Source of the DNA: Paenibacillus sp. 481
Lineage (GTDB): Bacteria; Bacillota; Bacilli; Paenibacillales; Paenibacillaceae
Assembly (NCBI RefSeq): GCF_021223605.1
Contig: NZ_CP075175.1
Coordinates: forward strand, 4,357,501 to 4,421,500
DNA length: 64,000 nucleotides
Reading direction: 5' to 3'
Part shown: positions 1 to 8,231 of the stretch, in pieces
How positions within the stretch are numbered: position 1 is the stretch's first letter
How the letters are laid out: every line of letters starts with the position of its first letter
Notes under the pieces: generated by a model
The model's input: only the letters and a program-made list of their open reading frames with translations
Databases searched by the model: none
What the model was told of the DNA's origin: nothing
Translations under genes and position numbers: made by a program

Positions 1-55
1 TCACCTTCTCATTTGTATCGTTCAACTTAGTCTGTAGCTCTGCTATTCCACTCAT
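1..55 (-). CDS. N-terminal fragment of unidentified protein
   Basis: An open frame on the minus strand starts at an ATG (53-55) and runs off the left edge of the window. Only 18 residues are visible; they begin MSGIAELQTKLND and look like the start of a coiled coil. It lies 29 bp downstream of the isochorismatase-type gene on the same strand, so it may be its operon partner. The ribosome binding site is weak (GAGAG). The function cannot be told from this fragment. Confidence 0.3.
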   Translation of the reverse strand, partial: MSGIAELQTKLNDTNEKV

Positions 56-84
56 TTGAAATCTCTCATTATCGAAGGATGTTC

Positions 85-609
85 TTATAATTGTTCTAAC
101 GGACGTAGCGTAACAAAACGGTGATTCCATATATGTTCATGGTGCTGAATAATCGCTGTTGCCTCTAGACAAGCACTATTGAGTGTACTGTGGGTGTGCT
201 TGTATAAGATGTTATGTTGATAACCTAAACTGTAAGCAGCCCGAATGGTCGTATCTAAGCAGAACTCGGTTTGGGCCCCTGCAAAAATAAGCTGTTCGAT
301 GCGGTTATGAGTTAAATAATCCAACAGGGGTGTGTTATAGAAGGCATCCCATTTTGTCTTTTTGATGATGGTATCGGAATCAGACATCCGTAAGTTTCGA
401 TGAAGTTTCCAGTTGTCTTTGCCTTCAAATAGTGCACCTTGTTCATTTGGATCGGTATGTTGAATAAAGATGACGGGGATGTGTTGTTGACGCGCATGAT
501 TAATTAATAGGTTCACATTTTCAAGCAACTGATTGTGATCATGTAGGAAATATTGGGGTTCATTAAAGAAAATTTCTTGCATATCAACGACAATTAAAGC
601 TTGTTTCAT
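85..609 (-). CDS. Isochorismatase-family cysteine hydrolase
   Basis: A 174-residue cytoplasmic hydrolase of the isochorismatase-like fold, the usual length for the family, which includes nicotinamidases and N-carbamoyl amidohydrolases. The expected triad is visible: Asp9 in VVDMQ, Lys84 or Lys86 in KKTKWDAF, and the nucleophile Cys117 in QTEFCLDT. The GAQTE stretch just before it matches the conserved cis-peptide region. The start is preceded by AGAGGA at a reasonable distance. The substrate cannot be assigned: nothing nearby points to siderophore or NAD metabolism. Confidence 0.88.
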   Translation of the reverse strand: MKQALIVVDMQEIFFNEPQYFLHDHNQLLENVNLLINHARQQHIPVIFIQHTDPNEQGALFEGKDNWKLHRNLRMSDSDTIIKKTKWDAFYNTPLLDYLTHNRIEQLIFAGAQTEFCLDTTIRAAYSLGYQHNILYKHTHSTLNSACLEATAIIQHHEHIWNHRFVTLRPLEQL

Positions 610-821
610 TGTGGATCACATCCTCTGTTTCTTATTTATTATAACAAAAAATAGCACCATAGCATCTGTATTGTTATCCATAAAAGACTTCGCATCATGT
701 CATGGTTCATTCATCTCCTGTATAACTCACTAAGCCGTTGAGCTGCACAATCTATCGAAACCAATCGGCTTATAACGAGTATAAAAATGAGATAGAGGAA
801 AACAGTTCGGTGCTCAACGAT

Positions 822-881
822 ATGAAAATCATTGTAACGGGAGCGGCTTCCGGCATTGGGGAGCAGCTTGTACAAGCTTAA
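822..881 (+). pseudogene. N-terminal remnant of a short-chain dehydrogenase
   Basis: A 19-codon frame begins with a beta strand and the NAD(P)-binding glycine motif TGAASGIG, then EQLVQA, and stops. This is the start of a short-chain dehydrogenase/reductase Rossmann fold, which normally runs about 250 residues. The following 100 bases show no continuation in any frame. I read it as the surviving 5' end of a deleted gene. The rest of the gap 610-989 holds nothing else I can support. Confidence 0.5.
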
Positions 882-989
882 ATGATCGATGCGTGTAACA
901 GCGCATGGTGAGCGATGCGGTGGCAGGCGCTCCGATTTTTGAACGATGGTATGATGATGGCTAATCTAGAGTTGAAGGGGATGGCGTGA

Positions 990-1421
990 ATGTCAGCGGA
1001 ACAGCTCATTACACATTTTTTTGAAGAGGTAAAATCGGGAAAAGATCCAGACAAAGCTCATCAATACATGGCTCCGCTTGTTAAAGCTCATCAAGTGAAT
1101 GCCGAACATTCGGCCACGATTGACCGTACACCTGACAATTATGCCGAGCATATAAGAGAGTTTAAAGATATGTTTGGCGATTTCGTGGTGGAAGTCCAAG
1201 AGCTAATTGCTCAAGAGCAAAAAGTGTACGTTCGTTGGAAGCAGACGGGCAAGCACGTTGGTGTTGTTGAAGGATATGCTCCCACGGGGAAGGAACTGGT
1301 TGAAATCGCAAGCGCGGTGTATCGTGTGGAAGATATGAAGATCGTCGAATATTGGATTCAAATTGATCGCTTAGGAATGCTTAAGCAGTTGAAACAGCAT
1401 GAACTAGAAAACGATAAGTAG
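990..1421 (+). CDS. SnoaL-like / ester cyclase family protein (NTF2 fold)
   Basis: A 143-residue soluble protein of the SnoaL-like polyketide cyclase/ester cyclase family. Seen in the sequence: an N-terminal helix (AEQLITHFFEEV), a middle segment DNYAEHIREFKDMF, then strands with VYVRWKQTGKHVG and the terminal VEYWIQIDRLGML, the usual order in this fold. Members bind small ligands in a cone-shaped barrel, but many in Firmicutes have no known substrate. GAAGGGGATGG precedes the ATG. It stands alone in its transcription unit or runs into the next membrane protein gene 81 bp away. Confidence 0.75.
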   Translation: MSAEQLITHFFEEVKSGKDPDKAHQYMAPLVKAHQVNAEHSATIDRTPDNYAEHIREFKDMFGDFVVEVQELIAQEQKVYVRWKQTGKHVGVVEGYAPTGKELVEIASAVYRVEDMKIVEYWIQIDRLGMLKQLKQHELENDK

Positions 1422-1502
1422 GTCAGCCACATGGAGACGGCTGGATAGAAATAATATGCCGAGAATATCACTAGTGAATAACGAAAGAAAGGAGGGGAAT
1501 CG

Positions 1503-1925
1503 ATGAAAATTCTAAAGGGATTCCTTTTAATTAGCTTGTTTATCATTTCCTTTCTGGCTGGTATCTCTACTTATAAAGCCACCCTTTGGTACGGGTGGGA
1601 GCAAGCAGTAGGCAGTGATCTGAATGCGATTCTATTTTGGTCAATCCTTGCGTATGGCATCGTGTTAGTACCGTTATACTTGTATGTTTGCGCTATTGTC
1701 CGTACAAGACAGCTGAATCCGTACATCAAACTAGCGCTGTACCCTTTCGCCTGTGCCGCACTTTTTATTTTACCAACTGCATTCATGATGATGTTCTTTG
1801 GTGGGGGAAGGTTGATTTCGGCTGAAGCGCAGCTGTTCTATGCTTTTTTTGCCTCATCGGGTGTCGTATTTGGGCTGGGATACGGTGCTATACAAGGGTT
1901 GAGCCGTCGCTATAGAACAGTTTGA
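1503..1925 (+). CDS. Small four-helix membrane protein, unknown function
   Basis: A 140-residue integral membrane protein with four predicted membrane segments at about 5-23, 42-64, 76-99 and 110-130. The short loop after helix two (VRTRQLNPYIK) is basic, so it is likely cytoplasmic. A strong AAGGAGGGG ribosome binding site lies 6-7 bases before the ATG. I see no catalytic motif and do not recognise the family. Confidence 0.75.
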   Translation: MKILKGFLLISLFIISFLAGISTYKATLWYGWEQAVGSDLNAILFWSILAYGIVLVPLYLYVCAIVRTRQLNPYIKLALYPFACAALFILPTAFMMMFFGGGRLISAEAQLFYAFFASSGVVFGLGYGAIQGLSRRYRTV

Positions 1926-1984
1926 ATACATAGATTTGCCATGGTAATATGTAGAATAAGATAATGAAAAGGAGAATCACAGTC

Positions 1985-2040
1985 ATGGTAAATAGAAAGC
2001 GTTAACGTGCGGTCGTTATTGCTCGGGCCCGATCACCTCC
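1985..2040 (+). promoter_or_regulatory. Possible leader: mini-ORF plus anti-Shine-Dalgarno sequence
   Basis: AAAAGGAG followed by ATG encodes a six-residue peptide (MVNRKR) and stop at 1985-2005. Thirty bases on, 2031-2040 reads GATCACCTCC, identical to the 3' end of 16S rRNA. It could pair with the GGAGGAG before the next gene at 2115. This arrangement would suit a translation-controlled leader, but it may be chance. Confidence 0.2.
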
Positions 2041-2114
2041 ATACCTGTTATTGTTTGTTCATTTCATTTAGTAGGGATAGATGATATTAAGGATGAAGAT
2101 GGAGGAGTATAGAG

Positions 2115-2702
2115 ATGGCTAAACCGGAAATGTACGTAACTTTAGTATGTGGACCTGATTGTGATATGGAAACGCAAGCGATTAGGGCTTCACTTGAGTA
2201 TTTTGGGGCACGTGTTATGACGCATTGGGTGGGAAGACCATCCGATTTGATGGATGTGCTGTCTGGCGAAGATGTAATGCTGAATACGGATCTGATTATC
2301 TTGAATTTTCATGGAGATGAGGGCCGTTTCATTATGCCGGAATTGGATGAATCGGTGTATGAAGAGGGGGAGCCACGAGGTAACTTTGGCCCAGATGAAA
2401 TCGCACGCTTTACGAAGCTAGCTGGGCACATCGTAATCGGCAATGGCTGTTCGCTCGGTGATCCTGCACTGGCGCAAGCCTTTTTGGGTGGCGGTTGTCG
2501 CATTTATATTGGGCCGGATGACTATCCGTTTGGGAATACGGCACTGATGTTTGCACTCCGTTTATGCTATGAAATGATTCAGAATAAGAAATCGATTCAG
2601 GAGGCTTTTGCCATCACAAGGGCGATGGACCCTGAAATGGACATGTATCGGTTGTATGAACAAGCCGCTGCCAAGTCGCTTGACGCTTCGCTGAAATTAT
2701 AA
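2115..2702 (+). CDS. Stand-alone caspase-fold-like protein (putative clan CD cysteine peptidase relative)
   Basis: A 195-residue soluble protein without signal peptide. Its layout resembles the caspase/CHAT fold: a first strand MYVTLVCGPDCD, a strand ending in a His-Gly (LIILNFHGDEG, His66), a strand ending in a Cys (HIVIGNGCSLGDP, Cys112), then YIGPDDYPFGNTALMF and a helix. His66 and Cys112 are spaced as the catalytic dyad would be. I believe close relatives carry an unconvincing 'delta-aminolevulinic acid dehydratase' label; there is no aldolase motif here. No effector, CRISPR or other partner is adjacent, so peptidase activity is inferred only. GGAGGAG precedes the ATG. Confidence 0.55.
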   Translation: MAKPEMYVTLVCGPDCDMETQAIRASLEYFGARVMTHWVGRPSDLMDVLSGEDVMLNTDLIILNFHGDEGRFIMPELDESVYEEGEPRGNFGPDEIARFTKLAGHIVIGNGCSLGDPALAQAFLGGGCRIYIGPDDYPFGNTALMFALRLCYEMIQNKKSIQEAFAITRAMDPEMDMYRLYEQAAAKSLDASLKL

Positions 2703-2717
2703 GTAATGAGAAGTAAA

Positions 2718-2745
2718 GCTGCTCGAAGTTTCGAGTAGCTTTTTC
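2718..2745 (+). terminator. Intrinsic terminator
   Basis: Stem AGCTGCTCGA / TCGAGTAGCT with a short loop, followed by TTTT, 15 bases after the caspase-like gene. Confidence 0.8.
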
Positions 2746-2776
2746 GATCATTTAGATGGAGCAGGGGGGAATGGGT

Positions 2777-3268
2777 GTGAGTGAATATCGAATTCGCCCG
2801 GTTACCGAGCTGGACATCCCGTTTTTATGGGACATGTTGTATGAATCATTGTATACGCCTCCGGGGGAGGAGCCGTTTCCAAGGGAGATTATACAGGAGC
2901 CTTTTCTAGTAAAGTATGTGGCTGACTGGGGTCGAACGGGTGATGTCGGATTTATCGCGCAAAATGAGAAGGGTGAGCGTATCGGTTCGATTACGTGTCG
3001 GCTTTTTGCTGAGCCTAACAAAGGGTTCGGCTATGTGGATGAACAGACGCCAGAGCTTGGGATGGCGATCGCCACAGCGTATAGAGGACAGGGCATCGGG
3101 ACAGCGCTAATGAGCGCTTTGTTCGCGGAGGCTAAGCAGCAAGGAGTGAAGGCGCTTTCGCTAAGTGTTGACCCGCATAATCAAGTTGTGCGGATGTATA
3201 AACGATTTGGCTTCAAAGAAGTTGAGGTCGTCGGAACTTCGGTGACGATGGTTGCGGTGATCGAGTAG
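2777..3268 (+). CDS. GNAT-family N-acetyltransferase
   Basis: A 163-residue acetyl-CoA-dependent N-acetyltransferase. The acetyl-CoA binding loop is clear in YRGQGIGTAL at about residues 103-112, followed by helix LFAEAKQQG and the C-terminal MYKRFGF motif typical of the fold. I chose the GTG at 2777 because AGGGGGG lies 7 bases upstream; the ATGs at 2756 and 2771 overlap or precede this site. The acceptor substrate is unknown. Confidence 0.85.
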   Translation: MSEYRIRPVTELDIPFLWDMLYESLYTPPGEEPFPREIIQEPFLVKYVADWGRTGDVGFIAQNEKGERIGSITCRLFAEPNKGFGYVDEQTPELGMAIATAYRGQGIGTALMSALFAEAKQQGVKALSLSVDPHNQVVRMYKRFGFKEVEVVGTSVTMVAVIE

Positions 3269-3312
3269 ACGAGCGTATATGTTTGGAATAGGATTGAGGA
3301 GATGAAAGCATC

Positions 3313-3726
3313 ATGTTCCAACTTGAATTAACGAATGCCATCTGGTTGTTCGTCGTCCTTTTTATGTTGCATGACTTTGAGGAAATTATAACAGTTGAAA
3401 AATGGGCGCCCACCATAAAAAGTAAAATCAAAGCTAACCGGCTGCATCAAATGATTTGGCAATTTTGGAACGTGAATTCGTACTCGTTCGCGAAGCGAGA
3501 TGTGTTTATATTTTTAACGATGGCAACGATTACATTTCTTAAAGTTCAAAACTTCGAAGCGCAATGGAGCTCGGTGTTGTACGTCTCCTTTCTCATCTTT
3601 GTGCTTGTACACAATGTCGTTCATGTGGTGCAAACATGCATACTTAACGCGTATACGCCAGGTCTGTATACCGCTATGTTTCTCGTTACACCTTATGCGA
3701 TCTACTTATTAACTCGTTTAACTTAG
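3313..3726 (+). CDS. HXXEE-motif membrane protein
   Basis: A 137-residue integral membrane protein with the hallmark His20-Asp-Phe-Glu23-Glu24 in the first helix, which defines the HXXEE family (PF13787). Further hydrophobic segments lie at about 53-72 and 81-137. The polar His/Glu residues within the membrane suggest metal binding or catalysis, but no member has a firm function to my knowledge. GAGGAG precedes the ATG. Confidence 0.8.
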   Translation: MFQLELTNAIWLFVVLFMLHDFEEIITVEKWAPTIKSKIKANRLHQMIWQFWNVNSYSFAKRDVFIFLTMATITFLKVQNFEAQWSSVLYVSFLIFVLVHNVVHVVQTCILNAYTPGLYTAMFLVTPYAIYLLTRLT

Positions 3727-3873
3727 CTGGAAAGATGATAGATGTAAGATGAAATTTTGCTAGAATTAGAGAATTAATATTGACGAATGAACGCGGACGG
3801 TACAGTATTTGACTTATAGACGTACAGCACTATGAACAGCAACATGAACAGCACAACACTAGGAGGTAAGCAA

Positions 3874-5910
3874 ATGGAAAAAAGACGGATCACAGCAGAG
3901 GATTTAACTAAGTTAGCGTGGGTAAGTGACCCGGTGATTAATCCGGTCAGCAATCGAATTGCTTATGTGTTGAAGCGAGTAAAGGAAGATAAGAGCGGGT
4001 ATCTCACGAATATTCGTATGGTGGAGTTGGATGGCAGTCGTGACCGGACTTGGACACACGGGCCAAGTGATTCAGCGCCGACGTGGTCGCCAGACGGATC
4101 GTTGCTTACCTTTTTGCGTAAAGAAGGCAAGTCAAATCAAGTGTGGAAAATGGAGGCGGACGGCGGGGAAGCTGTTGTCGTCACGAACGCGGAACATGGT
4201 GTGTCCAGCTACATATGGTCGCCAGATGGTAAATATATGGCCTACATTTCCGGAGTGGATATGGATAAGTCGTCTGATGAGCAAGATGCAGATGCAGGTG
4301 CCGATGCAGACAGCAAGCCTAAGAAGCAGACGACTGTCGTGGATCGCTTAATGTACAAATCGGACAGCTCTGGCTTATGGGATGGCAAGCGGATGCACTT
4401 GTTCGTACATGAGCTTGCAACAGGTGAAGTAACGGCACTTACAACAGGTCACTTTGATGTATCTGCTTTCGCTTGGTCGTCGGATAGCGATTCTATCGTG
4501 TTTACGTCCAAGCAGCCTGAAGATGCGGCTCAAAATCCAGACCTCGTGTTTACGAATGACCTATTCATCATCGAACGGACGGGTGGCTCGGCTCGCAGAC
4601 TGACCGATTCTAGCTATTCCATCGGCAAGCCGTTCTGTTCGCCAGACGGCAAGACGATTGGCTTCTTAGGTACGGATCGCTCGTATGGAAACGCGACGCT
4701 GACACGGTTGTACACGTTGAATAGTGAGAGCGGGAACGTCACTTGTGTGACCGAACATTTGGACTGGCAAATGGGCAGCTATTCCATTTCGGATATGAAG
4801 GCGGGCGCATTTGATCGTCCGGTATTCAGTCAGGATGGGCAGTTTATTTATACGTTGGTTTCATCTGAGGGTTGTGTGAACCTTGTACGTTTCGGTCTAG
4901 ATGGTACATATAAACAAGTGACAGAGGGTGCGCGCGACGTTACGCAGTTCGTTCTATCTGCGGACGAATCCGAGGTCGTGCTCGCGTCGGCTGATTGGCA
5001 ACAACCGTGCAGACTGTATCGCTTGAACCTTGCGCGTGGAACAGAGCTGCTGTTGACGAATCAAAATGAAGCTTTATTTGACGAGTTGGCCATTAGTCAG
5101 CCAGAATCGTTCTGGGTTACTACGACGGATGGCTGGAATGTTCAAGGGTGGATGATTCCACCGGTAGGGATGGAAGCGGGTCGCAAGTATCCGACCATTC
5201 TTGAAATTCATGGCGGTCCGCATATGATGTATGCGAATACGTTTATGCATGAGTTCCAACTGCTGGCGGCACAAGGCTATGCGGTCGTGTTCACGAATCC
5301 GCGTGGTGGTCATGGTTACGGACAGCAGTTCGTCAATGCGGTTCGCAGCGATTACGGTGGACGGGATTACCTTGATCTTATGGATGCCGTAGACTACGTG
5401 TTGGCGAACTATGATTATGTTGATGAGACGCGACTTGGTGTGACAGGCGGTAGCTATGGCGGATTTATGACCAACTGGATCGTCGGTCATACGAACCGCT
5501 TTAAGGCTGCGGTTACCCAGCGTTCGATTAGTAACTGGACGTCCATGTACGGTGTAAGTGATATCGGCTATCACTTTACAGAAGATCAGATTGGCGGTCA
5601 GCCTTGGGCTAATTTGGAGCAGCTGTGGAAGCAGTCTCCGCTTGCTTATGTGAGTAATGTTGAGACGCCGCTCTTAATTTTGCATGGCGAGCAGGATTTG
5701 CGCTGCCCGATTGAGCAGGCGGAGCAGTTGTTTATTGCCTTGAAACGATTAGGCAAGGAAACGCAGTTCGTTCGCTTCCCTGGCGCGAACCATGAGCTGT
5801 CGCGCAGCGGGAACCCTGAGCTGCGTATGGAGCGCTTGAATCGGATCGTAGGCTGGATGAACCGATTCATTCATGTGGATGCTGCGAGCGGCGAACTCGT
5901 GAACAACTAG
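3874..5910 (+). CDS. S9-family serine peptidase (acylaminoacyl-peptidase / prolyl oligopeptidase type)
   Basis: A 678-residue cytoplasmic peptidase with an N-terminal beta-propeller and a C-terminal alpha/beta-hydrolase domain. Propeller blades are marked by repeated WSPDG motifs (near residues 70, 116 and later). The catalytic triad is readable: Ser527 in GGSYGGFM, Asp608 in GEQDLRCP, His640 in GANHELSR. The family cleaves short peptides or acylated N-termini. I start it at the ATG at 3874, 7 bases after AGGAGG, not at the in-frame ATG at 3832. An acidic insert rich in Asp/Ala lies near residues 130-145. The stop overlaps the GTG of the Nudix gene, so the two are probably co-translated. Confidence 0.9.
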   Translation: MEKRRITAEDLTKLAWVSDPVINPVSNRIAYVLKRVKEDKSGYLTNIRMVELDGSRDRTWTHGPSDSAPTWSPDGSLLTFLRKEGKSNQVWKMEADGGEAVVVTNAEHGVSSYIWSPDGKYMAYISGVDMDKSSDEQDADAGADADSKPKKQTTVVDRLMYKSDSSGLWDGKRMHLFVHELATGEVTALTTGHFDVSAFAWSSDSDSIVFTSKQPEDAAQNPDLVFTNDLFIIERTGGSARRLTDSSYSIGKPFCSPDGKTIGFLGTDRSYGNATLTRLYTLNSESGNVTCVTEHLDWQMGSYSISDMKAGAFDRPVFSQDGQFIYTLVSSEGCVNLVRFGLDGTYKQVTEGARDVTQFVLSADESEVVLASADWQQPCRLYRLNLARGTELLLTNQNEALFDELAISQPESFWVTTTDGWNVQGWMIPPVGMEAGRKYPTILEIHGGPHMMYANTFMHEFQLLAAQGYAVVFTNPRGGHGYGQQFVNAVRSDYGGRDYLDLMDAVDYVLANYDYVDETRLGVTGGSYGGFMTNWIVGHTNRFKAAVTQRSISNWTSMYGVSDIGYHFTEDQIGGQPWANLEQLWKQSPLAYVSNVETPLLILHGEQDLRCPIEQAEQLFIALKRLGKETQFVRFPGANHELSRSGNPELRMERLNRIVGWMNRFIHVDAASGELVNN

Positions 5911-6356
5911 TGACTAACGTGGCGATGGAACGAGCTCCTGATGCCGCAGGTTGTATCATTCAAGATGAACAAGGCCGCGTTTTGCTAGTGCATCAACATT
6001 ACGGTAAGCATCTATGGTCCATGCCAGGGGGCGTCGTTGACGCTGGGGAATCTGCGTGGGATGCAGCCATTCGTGAGTGTAAAGAAGAGCTGCAAATCGA
6101 TGTCACCCAATTAGAGCTGGCGGGCATCTACTTTTTAGCGCATCGAAATGGCTATATCTACGTGTTTCGTGTGCTCGAATATGTAGGTACCCCGCAAGCT
6201 GATGGTCATGAAATTGATGAGTGCGGATTTTTTCATCTCGATGAGCTGCCAAGGCCGATCACGAATGTGATGGTCGAGCGGATCGTGGATGCGGTGAGGC
6301 AGGATAAAGCGGTGATGAAAATACAGCATTTGGACGATTATGTGACGTTGACGTAA
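5910..6356 (+). CDS. Nudix hydrolase
   Basis: A 148-residue Nudix-fold pyrophosphohydrolase. The Nudix box runs from Gly40 to about residue 62: GGVVDAGE, then REC and KEELQID, fitting GX5EX7REUXEEXGU with Leu-Gln in place of the last Gly pair. Its GTG start overlaps the last base of the upstream peptidase stop codon, pointing to translational coupling. An alternative start is the ATG at 5925. The nucleotide substrate cannot be predicted. Confidence 0.85.
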   Translation: MTNVAMERAPDAAGCIIQDEQGRVLLVHQHYGKHLWSMPGGVVDAGESAWDAAIRECKEELQIDVTQLELAGIYFLAHRNGYIYVFRVLEYVGTPQADGHEIDECGFFHLDELPRPITNVMVERIVDAVRQDKAVMKIQHLDDYVTLT

Positions 6357-6420
6357 TAGAGGGTGCTGGCGTGTTATTATCGTTGAAATCGGTATGTAGC
6401 TTTGTGTTGGTAAAATGAGT

Positions 6421-6470
6421 GGCCGTGGTTTATTAACCTGCTTGATTAGGTTAGTAGGCCACGGCTTTAT
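6421..6470. terminator. Terminator-like inverted repeat
   Basis: GGCCGTGG (6421-6428) pairs with CCACGGC (6459-6465), with a second nested stem AACCTG/TAGGTT between. A short T stretch follows on the plus strand, so it can end the Nudix transcript. Confidence 0.6.
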
Positions 6471-6587
6471 TTACGTTCCAACTTTTCAGGAGAATATTGG
6501 ACGATAAAGCCACGGAATTGGTGAGCTGCTTTAGACAGGTAGCTTTTAGGTGCGATACTTGCTTGGCGGCGAAATTTATGTCTTTGC
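6467..6587 (-). pseudogene. Protein-like C-terminal stub without a start
   Basis: On the minus strand a 40-codon open frame with a plausible protein composition ends at a stop at 6467-6469, directly before the inverted repeat. Its last residues read QYSPEKLERK. There is no start codon or ribosome binding site, so it looks like the surviving C-terminus of a lost gene. I do not recognise the family. The rest of 6357-6720 holds only the promoter described next. Confidence 0.2.
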
Positions 6588-6645
6588 TTAAAATAATTTG
6601 AACCCAATATACTTTCCTCTAAACAAAAAATAAACTGAAACATAG

Positions 6646-6674
6646 TTTACACGTTTGGGGATTGATGGTAATAT
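6646..6674 (+). promoter_or_regulatory. Sigma-A promoter of the RRNPP receptor gene
   Basis: TTTACA at 6646-6651 and TAATAT at 6669-6674 with a 17-base spacer. Transcription would begin near 6681, upstream of the ATG at 6721 and downstream of a nominal TTG start at 6655, which excludes the latter. Confidence 0.55.
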
Positions 6675-6720
6675 TGAGCGAATGTATTTATCTGGAACTT
6701 ATCTGTGGGAAGGTGAGAGC

Positions 6721-8034
6721 ATGAATCATGTAAACACACCTACACCTTTGGGGGAACTGATACATCGTTACAGAAAACAAGTAGATATGACACTAGCGCA
6801 TTTGGAAAGTCTAATAAATGTTTCAAAAGGAAGCTTATCTAGAATTGAAAACGGAGAAACAAAGAAACCTGACTTTAAAATCATCCAAGCTACTGCGTCT
6901 GTTCTTAATATCCCATTTCACGAATATGTTGAAATATACATTGAAATTGAGCAAAAATCAGCCTCACTAATGAGTATATTAGAGATAGCAATTACATCCC
7001 CTCAAAATGCATGGATAGCTCCCAAAATTGCAACCAAATTCCTTGAAACGGAACGAGAAGACAGTGTAACATTGATAGAAAAACTGTATTCAATAACTCT
7101 AACTATTAATGATAATCATGTAAAAATTGATTTGTATCAGAGTATTATTGATTACTCACGTGGTCATGGTATTATGCCCTATATTGCTAAGGGGATGTAT
7201 CGGCAATATGAAATAGTAAGAAACGATTTTAGCAAACTGCAATCTACCTATGATTCAGGCAAAAACATTCTTAACTATTCTGATTTTTTAAATCCTGCGG
7301 AACAATTGAGACTGTATTATCGTTTGGCAATTCATGCTTTCAGTCTGATGAAGTATGAGGAATCTATCGAACTAAGTCAGTTTGTAATTCAGAATGATGA
7401 GCAAAATGGTGTATTAAAAGCAAATGCAATCTTTAATATTTGTAACTGTTATTATTACTTAGGGAGATACGAGAACAGCAAATCCTATCTCGCGGAATAT
7501 AGTAAGTTTTCTTTGCCGCACATTGAGGATAACGCAAAGATGATGACTGGCTGTATAAGTGGGAAAACAGGTAACCTTGAATTAGGCGTAAAGCAATTAG
7601 AAGCATATTTGTCTGATCCTTCTGAATATAATATAACGTATGCCGTCGTACAGCTTATGGATTTTTACATAATAAAAAAAGATTTTAATTCAGCTAAGTA
7701 TTTATTTAAATATGAGGAACAAATGATATTGTCCTTGCAAGATAGACTAGCCACACCTGAAAACAGAGCAAAATTAGCTTATTATTATAAACTTAAAGGT
7801 GATTTGCTGCTTTCCGATAATGATGCTAGAGATGCTTTGGCTTGTTATCGAATTAGTACTTTAAAATATGCAGGTATATCGAATTTTGAAAAAGCATTTG
7901 ACAGTCTATCTTTTATCACAAAAGCTATAGTCGATGATAGCTCTCTACTTGATATGGATTTAATTTTGGAGTTTAATCAATTATTCATTCATATTAAAGA
8001 CAAATTAAACAAGAAAGGGGACAGTCTGGTATGA
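6721..8034 (+). CDS. HTH + TPR peptide-sensing regulator (RRNPP type)
   Basis: A 437-residue regulator with an XRE-type helix-turn-helix at about 10-67 (HLESLINVSKGSLSRIENG is the recognition region) followed by a long helical TPR-like array from about 100 to 430. This is the plan of RRNPP quorum-sensing receptors such as PlcR, NprR and the AloR group of Paenibacillus, which bind re-imported peptides in the TPR groove. AAGGTGAG precedes the ATG at 6721. The gene is AT-richer than its neighbours. It is followed, with a 4-base ATGA overlap, by a 41-codon secreted peptide gene, the expected cognate signal. Targets are unknown; none is obvious nearby. Confidence 0.8.
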   Translation: MNHVNTPTPLGELIHRYRKQVDMTLAHLESLINVSKGSLSRIENGETKKPDFKIIQATASVLNIPFHEYVEIYIEIEQKSASLMSILEIAITSPQNAWIAPKIATKFLETEREDSVTLIEKLYSITLTINDNHVKIDLYQSIIDYSRGHGIMPYIAKGMYRQYEIVRNDFSKLQSTYDSGKNILNYSDFLNPAEQLRLYYRLAIHAFSLMKYEESIELSQFVIQNDEQNGVLKANAIFNICNCYYYLGRYENSKSYLAEYSKFSLPHIEDNAKMMTGCISGKTGNLELGVKQLEAYLSDPSEYNITYAVVQLMDFYIIKKDFNSAKYLFKYEEQMILSLQDRLATPENRAKLAYYYKLKGDLLLSDNDARDALACYRISTLKYAGISNFEKAFDSLSFITKAIVDDSSLLDMDLILEFNQLFIHIKDKLNKKGDSLV

Positions 8035-8156
8035 ACAGATTGTTGACAAAAATCCCGATTCTTCTAGCTGTAATACTCCTTTCAGTAGTTTTGATCGGAC
8101 TAGATGATTCTATTGTTCCATTTGGTGGCTCTGCTCCGTGGGATACAAAGCATTAA
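8031..8156 (+). CDS. Putative quorum-sensing pre-propeptide
   Basis: A 41-residue peptide whose ATG (8031) overlaps the TGA of the upstream receptor. It has a basic start (MNRLLTK), a hydrophobic core at about 8-23 and a polar tail DDSIVPFGGSAPWDTKH. This fits Phr/NprX/AloP-type precursors, exported by Sec, trimmed outside, and re-imported by an oligopeptide permease. The mature signal is probably within the last 6-10 residues, such as the SAPWDTKH region; that is inference. AAAGGGG lies 10 bases before the start. The overlap implies coupled translation with the receptor. Confidence 0.65.
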   Translation: MNRLLTKIPILLAVILLSVVLIGLDDSIVPFGGSAPWDTKH

Positions 8157-8204
8157 TATACCTCTGAATTGTAACGTAGTGAACTTTAATAATTACATTC
8201 CTGT

Positions 8205-8231
8205 AGATACCTGAAAAGGTATCTTTTTTTG
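8205..8231 (+). terminator. Intrinsic terminator of the receptor/peptide unit
   Basis: Stem AGATACCT / AGGTATCT with a GAAA-type loop, followed by a run of seven T. It sits 49 bases after the peptide gene. Confidence 0.85.

Noticed and set aside
5074..5574. 166-codon frame on the minus strand within the S9 peptidase gene
   Set aside because: It lies antisense to the catalytic domain of a clearly real gene, has no ribosome binding site and no family features.
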